Source: Alloscardovia omnicolens
GTDB taxonomy: Bacteria > Actinomycetota > Actinomycetes > Actinomycetales > Bifidobacteriaceae
Length of the DNA stretch: 64,000 nt
Assembly (NCBI GenBank): GCA_040702985.1
Contig: CP159991.1
Coordinates: forward strand, 1,240,001-1,304,000
Reading direction: 5' to 3'
Part shown: positions 27,803 to 39,219 of the stretch, one piece after another
Layout: each line of letters begins with the position of its first letter
Position numbering within the stretch: the stretch's first letter is position 1
Position numbers and translations under genes: made by a program
The notes under the pieces: generated by a model
What the model saw: only the letters and a program-made list of their open reading frames with translations
Database searches by the model: none
What the model was told of the DNA's origin: nothing

Positions 27803-30736
27803 TTATCCTTCATAGCCTGATGTATCGGAACTATCATAGTCAGACGCATACGACGAATTATTATCGTGATGCTCTTGAGCTGTTGCCTGTGCTGCTGACT
27901 CAATTGAAGAGGCGTCTCCACGAATAAAGGCAAGCACATCTTGAAGTTGGCTTGGCTGCACCAAAACTTCGCGTGCTTTCGACCCTTCTGAAGGACCGAC
28001 TACTCCGCGCGATTCCAACAAATCCATTAAGCGACCGGCTTTAGCAAAACCGATACGTAGCTTACGTTGCAGCATAGAAGTTGAACCAAATTGTGCTCCC
28101 ACAACAAGTTCTGCAGCTTGCAACAATTCGTCCATATCATTGCCAATTTCTTCATCAATAGCCTGCTTGGTGTCTTGTTGAGCAGCCATCTGTTCAATAT
28201 CTTGACGATATTGAGGTTTACGCTGCGTTTTCACGAAATCAACAGCCGAGCGAATTTCTGATTCAGACACCCACGCGCCTTGAACTCGCGTAGGCTTTGG
28301 CTTACCCATCGGCAGGAAGAGCGCATCACCCTGACCAATCAGCGCTTCAGCACCCACAGAATCCAAGATAACTCGAGAATCTGTGGCAGACGATGTTGCA
28401 AATGCTAAACGCGATGGCACATTAGATTTAATCAGACCTGTAACCACATCTACTGACGGACGCTGTGTAGCTAAGACCAAATGAATACCGGCAGCTCGTG
28501 CAAGCTGCGTAATGCGCTGAATAGAGCTTTCAACATCATTCTTAGCAACCATCATCAAATCAGCCATCTCATCGACAACAACAAGTAAATATGGATATGG
28601 TGCTACTTTACGGTTTGACCCAGCTGGCGCATGAACTTTCCCAGCTAAAACAGCTTCATTGAAATCTTTAACATGACGGAAGCCAAAGAATTGGAGATCG
28701 TCATAGCGAGCATCCATTTCTTTCACGACCCATTCCAAAGCCTGGGCTGCACGTTTCGGATCCGTAATAATAGGAGTAAGTAAATGCGGAATGCCTGCAT
28801 ACGCTGTTAATTCCACGCGCTTAGGATCCACCATAATTAAACGAACCTGTTCAGGGGTGGCACGCATAACAATGGAGGTGAGCATAGAATTAATAAAACT
28901 GGACTTACCGGAACCTGTTGCACCTGCAACAAGTAAATGTGGCATGGCACTTAGATCTGCGGTAACAAAATTTCCTTCTACATCTTTACCTAATCCAACT
29001 GTCATTGGATTATGATCGTTGAGCGCTTCAGGTGAACGCAGTACGTCACCTAAATGCACAATTTCACGATCAATATTTGGAATTTCAATACCGATAGCGC
29101 TTTTGCCTGGAATTGGAGACAAAATGCGCACATCTGAACTCGCTACCGCATAAGCAATATTGCGTTGCAAGTTGGTAACTTTTTCTACTTTGACACCAGG
29201 TCCCAGTTCCACTTCATATTGGGTTACTGATGGTCCACGCAGGAAGCCAACAACATCGGCATCTACCCCAAATTCCTGGAAGGTAGCACGTAAAGCGTGG
29301 ATAACGCGTTCGTTAGCTTCCGTACGCACAGCATGAGGCTTACCAGCAACGAGCAAGTCTAGACTTGGCTTCTGATATGTTTGACCGTTATCTGCTGGCA
29401 CAGGCAACTGTGCAAAGCCACCACTTTGAGATTCTTGAGATTGCTCAGAATCGTGATTTTCTGAGTGGTCATTGCTGTTGACGACCATGGCTTGAGTCGG
29501 CTCATCCATATGCCCAGAAGTACCTGATTGTCCACTTGCTTCTGGCGCAGTTGCACCACCAACGCTTTGAGTTAACGCCATTGTTTGCGCTGCATCGTCT
29601 GCATTCGGTATGTGACCGGCAACACGACCTGCTGTAGCATGTGCAGCGCCATTAAATTGAGGCTCTTGAGCAAAATTACGAGATACAACGCGAGTATTAT
29701 CGTCATTTTCATCGAGAGTAAAATCTCCAGCTTGCGCACTATTTGATTGTGCACTATTAGATTGTGCACTACGCACCGATTGTCTATTAGTTCCCGTCTC
29801 GTCGTGTACTCGCATTGCATTTTGGAAGGCATTATCACCTTCGTATTCATCCAAACTTGTATCAGTTTCTTCATGGCGAATACGGCTAAACAGCTTCTTC
29901 CACCATGGAAGGTTTGATGTGTTGTCCGCTTCATCGCTTCCATCATGGGCCGGAACGCCTTGTGCGAAAGCAAGAGTATCGTCGCCAACGCGCACTTCAT
30001 GAGGAAACTCTTCACTGCTGTCCTCATCTACATGGGATGGAGATAAACCTAATAAGCGTGGAATTTCTGCAATATGAATGCGAGTAATCATCAGCAGCGC
30101 AAAAATCCCAATAAAAACAAAAATAACCACAGCAAAAGGCTTAGATAATCCCCATGCCAAAGGTGAGCCTAAAGCATGACCAAATAATCCACCAGCATTA
30201 CGAATAGTTTCCCACGAGAATTGTGCTTGACTTGATGCTTTCAGAATGTCCACTAACGAGCAGATTGTCCATACAAGCAGGAACCAGCCCGATAAAACAC
30301 GTGTATTTTCTGCTTCAAGATTTGAGTGACGAATCAGTCTAAAAGCTACGAAGAGGAAAACAATCGGTAAAATAACGCTCATCACGCCGAAAACGCCAGC
30401 CGCCAAGATATGAAGGTAGCGTCCCAAAACACCACTGACACGGAACCATTCTGAGGCTATGAGCAAAACACTAAAAATGATGAGAACAAAACACCATGCA
30501 TCAAGTCGCGCGTCACTATCTTCGGAACTTGTTCCAAAGATGTCGCGAATAAGCTGAGCAAAAACACGGGGAACAAAAAGCAGAACTTTCACCCACCATG
30601 CTTCTGCTTCACGTTCAGCATTGTGTTGCGCCGACTGTGAGGCTGATTTTTGTGTACGCGATGATGACGTACTCTGTGCAGTACGTGTTGATTTCTCGTC
30701 TCGAGGACTCTTTGAAGATGAAGTAGGTCGTGCCAT
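27803..30736 (-). CDS. ftsK: DNA translocase FtsK/SpoIIIE
   Basis: Septal DNA pump that clears chromosomes from the division site. N-terminus: Ser/Gln-rich cytosolic leader, then about four hydrophobic segments (residues 50-240), a long Ser/Gln/Asn-rich linker (about 250-450), then the RecA-like motor with Walker [15 protein letters not shown] and Walker [15 protein letters not shown]. The C-terminal gamma domain ([20 protein letters not shown]) reads polar KOPS-type DNA motifs. The chosen ATG at 30736 ([15 protein letters not shown]) is preferred to an upstream in-frame start; the ribosome site is weak. 977 residues. Confidence 0.93.
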   Translation of the reverse strand: MARPTSSSKSPRDEKSTRTAQSTSSSRTQKSASQSAQHNAEREAEAWWVKVLLFVPRVFAQLIRDIFGTSSEDSDARLDAWCFVLIIFSVLLIASEWFRVSGVLGRYLHILAAGVFGVMSVILPIVFLFVAFRLIRHSNLEAENTRVLSGWFLLVWTICSLVDILKASSQAQFSWETIRNAGGLFGHALGSPLAWGLSKPFAVVIFVFIGIFALLMITRIHIAEIPRLLGLSPSHVDEDSSEEFPHEVRVGDDTLAFAQGVPAHDGSDEADNTSNLPWWKKLFSRIRHEETDTSLDEYEGDNAFQNAMRVHDETGTNRQSVRSAQSNSAQSNSAQAGDFTLDENDDNTRVVSRNFAQEPQFNGAAHATAGRVAGHIPNADDAAQTMALTQSVGGATAPEASGQSGTSGHMDEPTQAMVVNSNDHSENHDSEQSQESQSGGFAQLPVPADNGQTYQKPSLDLLVAGKPHAVRTEANERVIHALRATFQEFGVDADVVGFLRGPSVTQYEVELGPGVKVEKVTNLQRNIAYAVASSDVRILSPIPGKSAIGIEIPNIDREIVHLGDVLRSPEALNDHNPMTVGLGKDVEGNFVTADLSAMPHLLVAGATGSGKSSFINSMLTSIVMRATPEQVRLIMVDPKRVELTAYAGIPHLLTPIITDPKRAAQALEWVVKEMDARYDDLQFFGFRHVKDFNEAVLAGKVHAPAGSNRKVAPYPYLLVVVDEMADLMMVAKNDVESSIQRITQLARAAGIHLVLATQRPSVDVVTGLIKSNVPSRLAFATSSATDSRVILDSVGAEALIGQGDALFLPMGKPKPTRVQGAWVSESEIRSAVDFVKTQRKPQYRQDIEQMAAQQDTKQAIDEEIGNDMDELLQAAELVVGAQFGSTSMLQRKLRIGFAKAGRLMDLLESRGVVGPSEGSKAREVLVQPSQLQDVLAFIRGDASSIESAAQATAQEHHDNNSSYASDYDSSDTSGYEG

Positions 30737-30775
30737 AACGTTTAATAGATTAGCGAAAATACAAGACCTCATAGG

Positions 30776-30904
30776 CTATGGTTTGGAAGCTAACACGACT
30801 ACTCCACAATGAGCTGGAATACGTGGAGCTTCGTCTATCGTTTCTTGCTCAACTACGCAATCCGGATTCAGCGTTGATGCAATATTTTTAGGTGCTTCAG
30901 TATT
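30776..30904 (-). other. Short open frame fragment between miaA and ftsK, significance unknown
   Basis: An open stretch of about 43 codons on the minus strand reads NTEAPKNIASTLNPDCVVEQ and ends HCGVVVLASKP at a TAG (30776-30778). It has no ATG/GTG start of its own and begins just past the miaA stop in another frame. It could be a remnant gene, a non-standard-start small protein, or chance. I do not recognise it. Confidence 0.25.
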
Positions 30905-30905
30905 T

Positions 30906-31958
30906 TTATTCAGCGGCAATCTTACCTAAATGATGCTGCACATAATCGTCCGCGGCTGCATCGTGGGCATCAAAACACCCCGCATCTGCAGATAAGACAA
31001 TATCAGCAGCTTCATCAACCAGATTACTGTTCATAGCATCAAGCCAATGCACGCGCGGATCTCGCCCAAACCATCCCATTTGTTTACGGGCTAAACGTTT
31101 CGTTTTTTGAGCTATATCAGCATACGCTTCATCTGCACTCATCTGGCCATCTAACAGTGCCATAATTTGTGCATATCCGAGAGCACGCTGGGCGGTAAGA
31201 GATAAAGTGCCGCGTAGATTTCGCACTTCATCTTCAAAACCAGCTTGTCGCATAGCTGCAGTGCGCTGATCAATACGTGCATCAAGCACATCACGCTGCA
31301 CATCTAAACCGATTTGCACAGAAGGAATAACATATTCATAGCGCGGCAAGCTGGCAGAAAAAGGTCTACCCGTTATTTCAATCACTTCAAGAGCGCGAAT
31401 AGTACGACGAATATTTCGTTCATCCATACGCTGCGCAGCTTCAGGATCTTTACTACGTAACAGCTCAAACATGGCGTGCTCACCTATACGCTCAGCTTTG
31501 TTCTCGAGAGCTTTGCGTATGTCTGGATCAGTTCCCGGAAAAGTAATATTATCAATAGCTGCTCGCGCGTATAAGCCCGAACCTCCCACAAGAATAGGCC
31601 GCACTCCCCGACTGCGTATTTCACTAAGAGCAGCACGTGCCAGTTCTTGAAACCTCGCCACTGACATACTGTCACTTGGTTCAATAATATCAATCAGATG
31701 GTGAGGTACCTGTGCTTGCTCCTGCTCACTCGCCTTGGCTGTTCCAATATCCATTCCACGATACATTTGATAAGCATCAGCATTCACAATTTCGCACGCC
31801 TGACCTGTGCGTTCTTGCAAAACCTGAGCTAGTGCAATAGCGAGCGCGGTTTTGCCTGAAGCTGTTGGGCCAATAATGGAAACAACTTTAGTCTGATTAT
31901 GCGTGTTCATGTGCATTAGCTCGTTCGACTGTTTGGCCGTATTAGTGGCGCAGTTCAT
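30906..31958 (-). CDS. miaA: tRNA dimethylallyltransferase (MiaA)
   Basis: Prenylates A37 of UNN-reading tRNAs (i6A), substrate for MiaB. P-loop [14 protein letters not shown] near the N-terminus, then [39 protein letters not shown] and MGWFGRD. The ATG at 31958 ([10 protein letters not shown]) overlaps the last codons of miaB and has GGAG 8 bases upstream, indicating translational coupling. A shorter start at 31910 ([11 protein letters not shown]) is also possible, so the exact N-terminus is uncertain. The open frame reaches 31991. Product about 350 residues. Confidence 0.9.
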   Translation of the reverse strand: MNCATNTAKQSNELMHMNTHNQTKVVSIIGPTASGKTALAIALAQVLQERTGQACEIVNADAYQMYRGMDIGTAKASEQEQAQVPHHLIDIIEPSDSMSVARFQELARAALSEIRSRGVRPILVGGSGLYARAAIDNITFPGTDPDIRKALENKAERIGEHAMFELLRSKDPEAAQRMDERNIRRTIRALEVIEITGRPFSASLPRYEYVIPSVQIGLDVQRDVLDARIDQRTAAMRQAGFEDEVRNLRGTLSLTAQRALGYAQIMALLDGQMSADEAYADIAQKTKRLARKQMGWFGRDPRVHWLDAMNSNLVDEAADIVLSADAGCFDAHDAAADDYVQHHLGKIAAE

Positions 31959-33417
31959 AGATGTCTCCGCGCTGTGGATTTGGATCGGCAATAAGGTAAT
32001 GTGATGCGCTCTCCGTTACGGTACAGGTGACGAAATCTCCAACTTGTGGTTGTTCGTATCCTTCTGGTACGCGCAGGTGCACAAGGTTTCCTCCTCGATC
32101 ACGTCCTGATACACGGTGTGTTTTGGCGTCTTTAGCTCCGCGAAGTTCTGTAATCATGATTTCGACGGTTTTGCCGACGTGTTTGGACATAATCTGTGCA
32201 GATATTTCTTCTTGGAGTGCGTGCAGACGCTTAAACCTGTCGTGTGATACTTCAGCAGGAACTTGTTCCATGGTGGCTGCAGGCGTTCCTGGTCGTGGTG
32301 AGTATTCAAAAATGTAGGCTGATGTAAAGCGTGCTCGTTTGAGAGCATCCATGGTTGCTTGAAAATCTTCCTCGGTTTCTCCTGGGAATCCCACAATAAT
32401 GTCTGTGGTTATTTCGGCTTCTGAGATGGCGGCGCGCACGTTATCGAGAATAGTCATGAACTTTTCTATGCGGTAGCTGCGTCGCATAGCGCGTAGGACT
32501 TTATCTGATCCGGATTGCAGTGGCATATGTAGTTGTGGCATCACATTAGGTGTGTGTGCCATAGCGTCAATAACATCTGGCGTAAATGCTGCTGGATGTG
32601 GTGAGGTGAAGCGCACTCGCTCCAATCCCTCAATCTCGCCGCACGCACGCAATAATTTGCTGAATGCGAATCTATCTCCTGTGGCATACCCATAAGAATT
32701 AACGTTTTGACCGAGCAGAGTAACTTCTTTAATGCCTCGTTCTACGCAGTTTTCGATTTCTGCCAGGATTTCTCCTGGTCGACGATCACGTTCTTTTCCG
32801 CGTACTGCTGGAACGATGCAGAATGTGCAGGTGTTATTGCAGCCCACAGAGATGGATACCCATGCGCTTGCTTTTGAGGCTCGTACAGTAGGCAGTTCGC
32901 TCGGGAATTGATTAAGTTCTGATACGACTTCAACCTGTGGTTTCTGTGTGCGTCGCGCTTCGTGCAGGAGCGTAGTTAAGGATCCGATATTTTTAGTTCC
33001 GAATACCGCATCAACCCATGGCGCCAACTGGGTAATACGTTGACGATCTTTTTGAGCCATGCATCCGCCTACTGCTATTTGTAGTTGCGGGTTAGCTCGT
33101 TTGAGTTCAGCATATTGACCGAGTGTTCCATACATACGTGAGGTGGCATTTTCACGTACTGCGCATGTGTTGAGCACAATAAGATCGACATCAGATGACT
33201 CGATTTGAGCTTGGCTTGCCTTTGTGTAGCCGTCTGCCTCAAGTACTCCAGCAATACGTTCAGAATCGTGCGCATTCATTTGGCACCCTAAAGTATGCAC
33301 ATAATAGACGGGTTGTGACCGTCCATCTGAAGGTACACGCAGAGTTGTGTTCAGGTCATCCACACTATCGTTAGCAGTGCCAAGACGTTCAGTTCGTGTC
33401 ATCATATCTTCATTCAT
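31942..33417 (-). CDS. miaB: tRNA-2-methylthio-N6-dimethylallyladenosine synthase (MiaB)
   Basis: Radical-SAM methylthiotransferase that converts i6A37 to ms2i6A37. UPF0004 domain with three cysteine motifs ([24 protein letters not shown]), radical SAM cluster [15 protein letters not shown], and C-terminal TRAM domain ([15 protein letters not shown]). ATG at 33417 ([13 protein letters not shown]) is used; an ATG 12 bases downstream is an alternative. The long upstream extension in the open frame overlaps the divergent synthetase gene and is not used. 491 residues. Its end overlaps the miaA start by 17 bases. Confidence 0.92.
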   Translation of the reverse strand: MNEDMMTRTERLGTANDSVDDLNTTLRVPSDGRSQPVYYVHTLGCQMNAHDSERIAGVLEADGYTKASQAQIESSDVDLIVLNTCAVRENATSRMYGTLGQYAELKRANPQLQIAVGGCMAQKDRQRITQLAPWVDAVFGTKNIGSLTTLLHEARRTQKPQVEVVSELNQFPSELPTVRASKASAWVSISVGCNNTCTFCIVPAVRGKERDRRPGEILAEIENCVERGIKEVTLLGQNVNSYGYATGDRFAFSKLLRACGEIEGLERVRFTSPHPAAFTPDVIDAMAHTPNVMPQLHMPLQSGSDKVLRAMRRSYRIEKFMTILDNVRAAISEAEITTDIIVGFPGETEEDFQATMDALKRARFTSAYIFEYSPRPGTPAATMEQVPAEVSHDRFKRLHALQEEISAQIMSKHVGKTVEIMITELRGAKDAKTHRVSGRDRGGNLVHLRVPEGYEQPQVGDFVTCTVTESASHYLIADPNPQRGDIYELRH

Positions 33418-33505
33418 ATCTTTTGATATTAGCGAATAATTCTGAATACTTGGGCGTGAGTGTGTTTTATACTTGAGTCGCTGAAGAATATAAGAGAGGT
33501 GGATT

Positions 33506-34255
33506 ATGATTCTGGATAGGCAGAACCCGCTGAGTCTTGCTGATATTACCAAGGCAATGTATACGCTGAAAGATTCTCTGCCAGATTTAGAAACTCCGCA
33601 TAATACTGAAGATTTGATTGAGTTTGGCCGTGATTTTGAGAATCTTCTGCAAGTCTATCGTGGCGCAATGCATGAGATTAGTACAAAACTTGAGATTCTC
33701 GATGATGAATACCAAACTCGCTACAGTCATAATCCTATTCACCATATGGAAAGGCGTATGAAGTCAGTGCGCTCCATTGCTGGCAAACTGGCTGCACACC
33801 GTAAATCGATGACTATTGCCAATATTGAAAATACTGTTTTCGATATTGCTGGTATTCGTGTGATGTGCAACTACATAGACGACGTGTACGCTATTGCTAG
33901 TATGTTAAGCCGTCAAAGCGATATTCGCATTCTTGAGGTCAAAGATTATATTAAGCATCCTAAAGACTCCGGATACCGCAGCTTGCACGTTATTTATAGT
34001 GTTCCAGTTTTCTTGACCACCGGCGCTCGCGATATTCCTGTTGAGGTACAGTTCCGCACTATTTCTATGGATTACTGGGCCAGCTTAGAACACCGTCTAC
34101 GCTATAAAAGCACGAATAATCCTGAGCGTATAGCTCGTCATACTCAGACTTTGCACAATGCTGCTCAAGAATTATTTGATATTGATTTAGCTTTACAAAA
34201 TGTGCATAGAGATTTGGTGTCTGCTCCACGCGAAAGTGATTTTGATGAGGAATAA
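33506..34255 (+). CDS. Small alarmone synthetase (RelQ/YjbM-like GTP pyrophosphokinase)
   Basis: Single-domain synthetase of (p)ppGpp (249 residues) with no HD hydrolase domain, so it can only make the alarmone. Features: [12 protein letters not shown] substrate-binding segment, [36 protein letters not shown] (GYRSLH, the RSH synthetase signature), [18 protein letters not shown] (catalytic Glu/Gln strand). Ribosome site AGAGAGG 7 bases before the ATG. Divergent from miaB. A short Asp/Glu tail ends the protein. The window also holds the bifunctional Rel at its left edge. Confidence 0.9.
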   Translation: MILDRQNPLSLADITKAMYTLKDSLPDLETPHNTEDLIEFGRDFENLLQVYRGAMHEISTKLEILDDEYQTRYSHNPIHHMERRMKSVRSIAGKLAAHRKSMTIANIENTVFDIAGIRVMCNYIDDVYAIASMLSRQSDIRILEVKDYIKHPKDSGYRSLHVIYSVPVFLTTGARDIPVEVQFRTISMDYWASLEHRLRYKSTNNPERIARHTQTLHNAAQELFDIDLALQNVHRDLVSAPRESDFDEE

Positions 34256-34295
34256 CCGCTAGAATATAGAGCACGTGTAGTTGTAAGGAGATATC

Positions 34296-35045
34296 ATGAC
34301 CGATTATATGGGTTCGTCCGTTTCTGGCGAGCAAACCGCTTATGAGCAACCATATATTGATGTACAGTCAGCTGTTACGGATGAACGTGCACAGCGTAGT
34401 TCTATTGCTCGTATTTATGGAGAAATGACAGTAGGTTTGCTTGTTACTGCCGCAGTCGCGTATGCCAGCTTTGCTAGCGGATTGTATGCAAGGTTCTTAA
34501 TGACTACTGGACGTTTTGGTTTCATCGCTTTAGCAATCATTCAGATTGCTGTTATTGTTTTCTTATCCGCGCGCGCTTTGACGATGAATCCTACTACTGC
34601 TCGCGTTGCATTCTATGCTTATGCTGCTTTAATGGGTTTTACTCTTAGTAATATTTTTGCCGTGTATAGCTTTGGTAATATTGTTTTAGCTTTAGCATTT
34701 ACTGCTGCTTTCTTCTTCGCGTTGACAATGTTTGCACTCACTACGAAGATGAATCTGCTCAAGCTAGGACCAATTCTGATGGTTGCTCTTATTGTGCTCA
34801 TTATTGCAGAAGTTATCATGATGTTTATGCATATAGGTGTGAGCACTATGATTCTGTCGGGCATCACTTTGCTCTTGTTTGCTGGTTTCACTGCCTATGA
34901 TGCTCAAGTTGCTCGCGCTATGTTTGCTCAATATGCTGGCAATGAAGTGATGATTAAACGCGTATCCATTTTATGCGCATTAAATCTGTATCTGGACTTC
35001 ATTAACTTCTTTATCTCTTTCCTCAACCTGCTTAATAGAGATTAA
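34296..35045 (+). CDS. Bax inhibitor-1/YccA family membrane protein
   Basis: 249-residue multi-pass membrane protein of the BI-1/TMBIM/YccA superfamily. About seven hydrophobic segments are seen, with the family signature near the end (GFTAYDAQVARAMFAQY, then ALNLYLDFINFFISFLNLL). In other bacteria it acts as a pH-dependent Ca leak channel or modulates FtsH; the role here is unknown. AAGGAG precedes the ATG. A hydrophilic N-terminus of about 35 residues precedes the first helix. A strong terminator follows. Confidence 0.88.
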   Translation: MTDYMGSSVSGEQTAYEQPYIDVQSAVTDERAQRSSIARIYGEMTVGLLVTAAVAYASFASGLYARFLMTTGRFGFIALAIIQIAVIVFLSARALTMNPTTARVAFYAYAALMGFTLSNIFAVYSFGNIVLALAFTAAFFFALTMFALTTKMNLLKLGPILMVALIVLIIAEVIMMFMHIGVSTMILSGITLLLFAGFTAYDAQVARAMFAQYAGNEVMIKRVSILCALNLYLDFINFFISFLNLLNRD

Positions 35046-35057
35046 AAAATATAGAAT

Positions 35058-35093
35058 AAATGCCTGCCAGCTCATAGCTCGGCAGGCATTTTT
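35058..35093. terminator. Rho-independent terminator
   Basis: AAATGCCTGCC (35059-35069) pairs with GGCAGGCATTT (35081-35091) and is followed by a T run. It lies between the BI-1 gene and the convergent P-type ATPase gene and can serve both. Confidence 0.88.
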
Positions 35094-35113
35094 ATATGCT
35101 CTTAAGGTTGTTA

Positions 35114-37534
35114 TTATGACTGCGGAATAAGTCGATTAGTCACATATCTGATGCCAAACCAGACGAGAACTGCACACACAACAACACCTGAAGTCACGCC
35201 TATTAATTGTCCCGTTGGCAAATGGAGTTCAAAGAATTGCGCAACAAAAGGAATGCACGCTGACACAACACCGGCTACAGCAAAGAAAGCAACTAACCAT
35301 CCACGCCACGTATTTAATGGCTGCGCAATAGAAGCCAACATAATAATACCGAGCACAAACAGCACACATACGTTAATAGTACGTAATTGCGTTAAATGAT
35401 CCTCTACACTAGACCATCCCATAATTTTTGGCACTATATATGTGGAAGCCAGCACGCTCAACCCGGTAGCGAAACCTGCAGGCACAGCCGTATGAATAAC
35501 ACGCTTCAAGAAACCTGGAATATAACGTCTTGTATTCGGCGCAAGCGCTAAAAAGAAAGCAGGAGTACCAATAGTAAACCACCCAATATAGGTCATATGA
35601 CGTGGTAAATATGGGAAGTTCAACGCAAGAAGAACTACTCCCAGAGAAATCACAGCAGAATATGTGGTTTTAACTAAGAACAGACTTGCCACACGCTCCA
35701 TATTCGCCATCACCTGACGTCCACGAGCCACCACATTCGGCAAATGTGAGAACAGAGAATCCACTAAAACTACTTGCGCCACAGCCTTTGTAGCTGGAGC
35801 AGCATTACCCATAGCAATACCTAAATCCGCTTCTTTTAACGCCAAAGCATCATTAACACCATCGCCAGTCATAGCCACCGTATGACCTTGAGAATGTAAA
35901 GCCTGAACAATCAACTTTTTCTGCTCAGGCAGCACACGCCCCACCACATCCACGTTCTCTAACACAGTAGCAACTTCTTCAGCAGTATCAGGAAGTTCAC
36001 GTGCATCAATAAAGCGTGGAGTTTTATCTCCAGTCAACTGCACTTTCTGTGCAATAGCTGCTACTGTGCGTGGATTATCGCCGGATATAACACGCGCACG
36101 CACACCTTGCTGTCTAAACCATGCCAGTGTTTCGGCAGCATCAGAGCGTACAGATTCAGAACACACTACCACAGCGCGAACCACGCTTGCCGCGTTAAGT
36201 TCTTCACCATTATCTGCTGTATCCTGCTGATCAGCTGCAGCAAGCACAAGCACACGTGAACCGTTATTCGCATATTCTTCAACCTTTTTCATCACAGATT
36301 GAGGTGCAGAAGAACTGGCAGACATAATAATTTCAGGCGCTCCCATATACCATTGCTGCCCGTTATCTAAAATGACACTACTCCATTTGCGAGCAGAAGA
36401 AAAAGGTATGCGCTCACGCACCTGCGTGTGCACAGTAGAAAAATCGAAGTTCTGCGACTTCAATCCTGCGCAAATAGCCGCAGCTGTTGCATTGGGATTA
36501 TCCTCATTACTCAGATGCCATAAAGCCTCATACACTTCATTATGAGTTGTGGAGCTATCAGACAGAATATCTATCTGATCTAAAGCAATACCGCCATCAG
36601 TAATCGTACCTGTTTTATCGAGATTTAATGCGTCAACACGAGCTAAAGTTTCTACCGCATCAAGTTCTTGAACTAAAGTATTCTCACGCGCTAAACGCAA
36701 AGCCGCTAAAGCAAAATTTAAAGATGTGAGGAGCACTAAACCTTCAGGAATTAAGCCAACAATACCTGCTACAGCTTGAACCACAGCTTGACGCCATGCG
36801 CCACTAGCAATCGCTGCGCTCCAGCCACCTGCAAGACGTAATTGCGACCACATCAGTAAAGCACACAGAGGAATGACGATAATAATCATAAAACGCAAAA
36901 TTTTATTAATACCATCATTAATATCGGAATGAGTGCGCTTATACACTTTCGCTTCTTGGGTAAGTTTAGATGCATAAGAATTCTCACCTACGGCTGTAAC
37001 GCGAACCAACGCGGTTCCTGATACCACAGTAGAGCCAGAATACACACTATCGCCTGGCTGTTTTTTCACCGTGCGCGATTCACCCGTCAGCATGGATTCA
37101 TCCAACTCCACACCATGATCTTCGAGCACTTCTCCATCAGCTGGAACCTGTTCTCCCGAGCTAATCCACAACACATCATCGAGCACAATATCATCATGAT
37201 TGACTTCTATATCACGACCATCACGACGCACTTTGTGTTGCGCAGACACTAAAATCGACAGCTTATCTAAGGTCAGTTTTGATTTAACCTCAGTAAACAC
37301 ACCAATCGCAGTATTGATAATAATAACCACACCAAAAACAGCATCTTTCCAACTGCCTGTTAATAAAACAAGAATCATGGCGCAGATGATAATGCCATTA
37401 AAAAGCGTAAAAATATTCGCCTTTATAATATCAACAATTGACCGTGATGTAGAGGTTTTCACACGGTTAACGTCTCCCCGCTCAATACGCTGCTCCACCT
37501 GGGCTTGTGTTAATCCAGTCAGATCAGTCATCAT
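35114..37534 (-). CDS. Cation-translocating P-type ATPase
   Basis: 806-residue P-type ATPase (HAD-IC family). The actuator motif is LTGES (TGE), the phosphorylation site is LDKTGTITDG, the nucleotide region is present, and TGDGVNDALALKEADLGIAM is the hinge. Membrane segments: two pairs before the phosphorylation domain (one with LIPEGLVLLTS, the PEGL ion-binding motif) and six after. No N-terminal heavy-metal-binding domain, so a Ca/Mg/Mn-type transporter is more likely than a copper pump; the ion cannot be named. The start overlaps the end of the upstream lipoprotein-like gene (ATGATGACTGA), suggesting coupling. Confidence 0.88.
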   Translation of the reverse strand: MMTDLTGLTQAQVEQRIERGDVNRVKTSTSRSIVDIIKANIFTLFNGIIICAMILVLLTGSWKDAVFGVVIIINTAIGVFTEVKSKLTLDKLSILVSAQHKVRRDGRDIEVNHDDIVLDDVLWISSGEQVPADGEVLEDHGVELDESMLTGESRTVKKQPGDSVYSGSTVVSGTALVRVTAVGENSYASKLTQEAKVYKRTHSDINDGINKILRFMIIIVIPLCALLMWSQLRLAGGWSAAIASGAWRQAVVQAVAGIVGLIPEGLVLLTSLNFALAALRLARENTLVQELDAVETLARVDALNLDKTGTITDGGIALDQIDILSDSSTTHNEVYEALWHLSNEDNPNATAAAICAGLKSQNFDFSTVHTQVRERIPFSSARKWSSVILDNGQQWYMGAPEIIMSASSSAPQSVMKKVEEYANNGSRVLVLAAADQQDTADNGEELNAASVVRAVVVCSESVRSDAAETLAWFRQQGVRARVISGDNPRTVAAIAQKVQLTGDKTPRFIDARELPDTAEEVATVLENVDVVGRVLPEQKKLIVQALHSQGHTVAMTGDGVNDALALKEADLGIAMGNAAPATKAVAQVVLVDSLFSHLPNVVARGRQVMANMERVASLFLVKTTYSAVISLGVVLLALNFPYLPRHMTYIGWFTIGTPAFFLALAPNTRRYIPGFLKRVIHTAVPAGFATGLSVLASTYIVPKIMGWSSVEDHLTQLRTINVCVLFVLGIIMLASIAQPLNTWRGWLVAFFAVAGVVSACIPFVAQFFELHLPTGQLIGVTSGVVVCAVLVWFGIRYVTNRLIPQS

Positions 37535-38168
37535 TCTTCTCCATATCTTTCAGCTGCGTTGTTAATGTACGGTTATGCGGACGATCCTCCACAACGCTAA
37601 TCATCACATCCACAACACTCATATCAGCTTCTTGTGGCTGCGCGCTAATATTCCAATAAGCCGCCCAATATAATGGATCTACTGCAATATCTTTCATCTG
37701 CAGACCATGACGCGAATTAATCAGTACAACAATTCCTTTTTTTCTGGCATACTGTAAAACTTTGACCCACGATTGAATATCCGTCTGCGAGCGCGTAAGC
37801 GCATCTTGAGGGATGACAATAACACGTGTGCGAGAGTTGACGGCATTATAGACTTGTTCAATTTGTTCGCCGTGTGTTTGTGCTGCGCGATATTGGGCGT
37901 TGATGGATACTTGCTCAATAGTATGGGCGAGTTGGCGCGCTTGTTTGCCTTCATCATTCAATGATGCTATAACGTTCACGCTCACTTCTTTGATGTCTCC
38001 GTCATCGTCACGAGGAACGTATTGCGAAGATGTGCTTGGCGTATAACTGTGACCAATAGCTGTATTTTTGGGGATTGCGCACGCCACTGCAGCTGCTAGC
38101 CCCAAACCTGCTATAAGTGAAGCGACCACGATTTCTCGAAGTCGCTTCACTATTCGTTGTGATGTCAT
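37524..38168 (-). CDS. Exported periplasmic-binding-protein-like protein, probable lipoprotein
   Basis: 214 residues. N-terminal signal (VKRLREIVVASLIAGLGLAA then AVACAIPKN), where Cys at about residue 31 could be a lipobox cysteine. The rest resembles the first lobe of sugar-binding (LacI/RbsB-like) proteins: EVSVNVIASLNDEGKQARQL, QVYNAVNSRTRVIVIPQDAL, KKGIVVLINSRHG. It is shorter than a complete binding protein. The gene ends with a TGA that overlaps the P-type ATPase start by 11 bases, so the two are translationally coupled; a link to the ion transported is speculative. Confidence 0.7.
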   Translation of the reverse strand: MTSQRIVKRLREIVVASLIAGLGLAAAVACAIPKNTAIGHSYTPSTSSQYVPRDDDGDIKEVSVNVIASLNDEGKQARQLAHTIEQVSINAQYRAAQTHGEQIEQVYNAVNSRTRVIVIPQDALTRSQTDIQSWVKVLQYARKKGIVVLINSRHGLQMKDIAVDPLYWAAYWNISAQPQEADMSVVDVMISVVEDRPHNRTLTTQLKDMEKNDD

Positions 38169-38235
38169 AGTCGATATTCTAACAAAGTCAGGTTATGATT
38201 ATCTTCTCTATTTTTCTGTGGTGATAATCTTATGA

Positions 38236-39078
38236 CTATCGAGCAAAACCAGCAAAACGTTGAGCAGTTTCACCTGTTCGGTGATCTAGGAACACACTGT
38301 GATGCGTATCTAAGAGTGCAATTGTTTCCTTATCGGCGTCAGATAGCTGGAAATCAAAAACGTTAAAGTTTTCTGCCATGCGTTCTTTATGCGTTGACTT
38401 AGGAATAACAACTACTCCACGCTCAATCAAGTAACGCAAAGCAACTTGCGCAACAGTTTTACCGTATTTCTCAGCTATGCCGCTCAGTGTTGGGTTGGTA
38501 AAGAAATCATTGATTCCTTCAGCAAATGGTCCCCATGATTCATGAATAATTCCGAGCTGATCCATGAATGGTCGTGCTTCCTGTTGCTGGAAGAATACGT
38601 GCGTTTCTACTTGATTAACCATAGGAGTGATATGAGTAAACTCGCACAGGTCAACAAGGCGATCCGGATAGAAATTTGACACACCTATGGCGCGCAGTTT
38701 ACCTGCTTCATATGCTTCTTCCAGAGCACGATATGTGGAGTAATAGTCACCGAAAGGTTGATGCACGAGCATTAAATCAATATAGTCGGTGTCTAATCGT
38801 TTCAATGATTCATCGATAGAAGCTCGAGCGGCTGTATACCCCTCTTTATAGAACCAGACTTTTGAGGTGAGGAAAATATCCTGACGATCAATTCCGCTTG
38901 TCTTGACGGCAGCACCCACACCTTCTTCATTGTTATATGCTTGAGCTGTATCAATATGACGATATCCAATTTCTAAAGCATCACTAACGCATCGCTGCGT
39001 TTCCTCGGGAGGTGTTTGATACACTCCAAAACCTAGTTGTGGCATACGCACACCGTTGTGTAAAGTAACGTATTCCAT
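38236..39078 (-). CDS. Aldo/keto reductase
   Basis: NADPH-dependent aldo/keto reductase, 280 residues, beta/alpha barrel. Start MEYVTLHNGVRMPQLGFGVY at the ATG 39078, preceded by AGGAGGACAAC; the longer ORF (to 39141) is not used. Catalytic tetrad: Asp in IDTAQAYNNEE, Tyr in AYNNE, Lys in FLTSKVW, His in LMLVHQPFGDYYS. GVVVIPKSTHKERMAENFNV is the NADP-binding loop. Resembles 2,5-diketogluconate reductase-like enzymes; the substrate is unknown. Confidence 0.9.
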   Translation of the reverse strand: MEYVTLHNGVRMPQLGFGVYQTPPEETQRCVSDALEIGYRHIDTAQAYNNEEGVGAAVKTSGIDRQDIFLTSKVWFYKEGYTAARASIDESLKRLDTDYIDLMLVHQPFGDYYSTYRALEEAYEAGKLRAIGVSNFYPDRLVDLCEFTHITPMVNQVETHVFFQQQEARPFMDQLGIIHESWGPFAEGINDFFTNPTLSGIAEKYGKTVAQVALRYLIERGVVVIPKSTHKERMAENFNVFDFQLSDADKETIALLDTHHSVFLDHRTGETAQRFAGFAR

Positions 39079-39100
39079 TGTTGTCCTCCTCATAATAATT

Positions 39101-39142
39101 AGTGAGATTGCGTACTTACATAGCCTAGTCCACAATCTCACT
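39101..39142. terminator. Stem-loop between the acetyltransferase and reductase genes
   Basis: AGTGAGATTG (39101-39110) is exactly complementary to CAATCTCACT (39133-39142). It lies downstream of the acetyltransferase and 23 bases upstream of the reductase start. It may terminate the former or act in the leader of the latter. Confidence 0.5.
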
Positions 39143-39219
39143 GTAATAACGAAATGTTAAATCTGAGCAGTTCTGCTCTGAAAGAACAGCTGTTTTCCTG
39201 GATTCTTTACTGATATCTA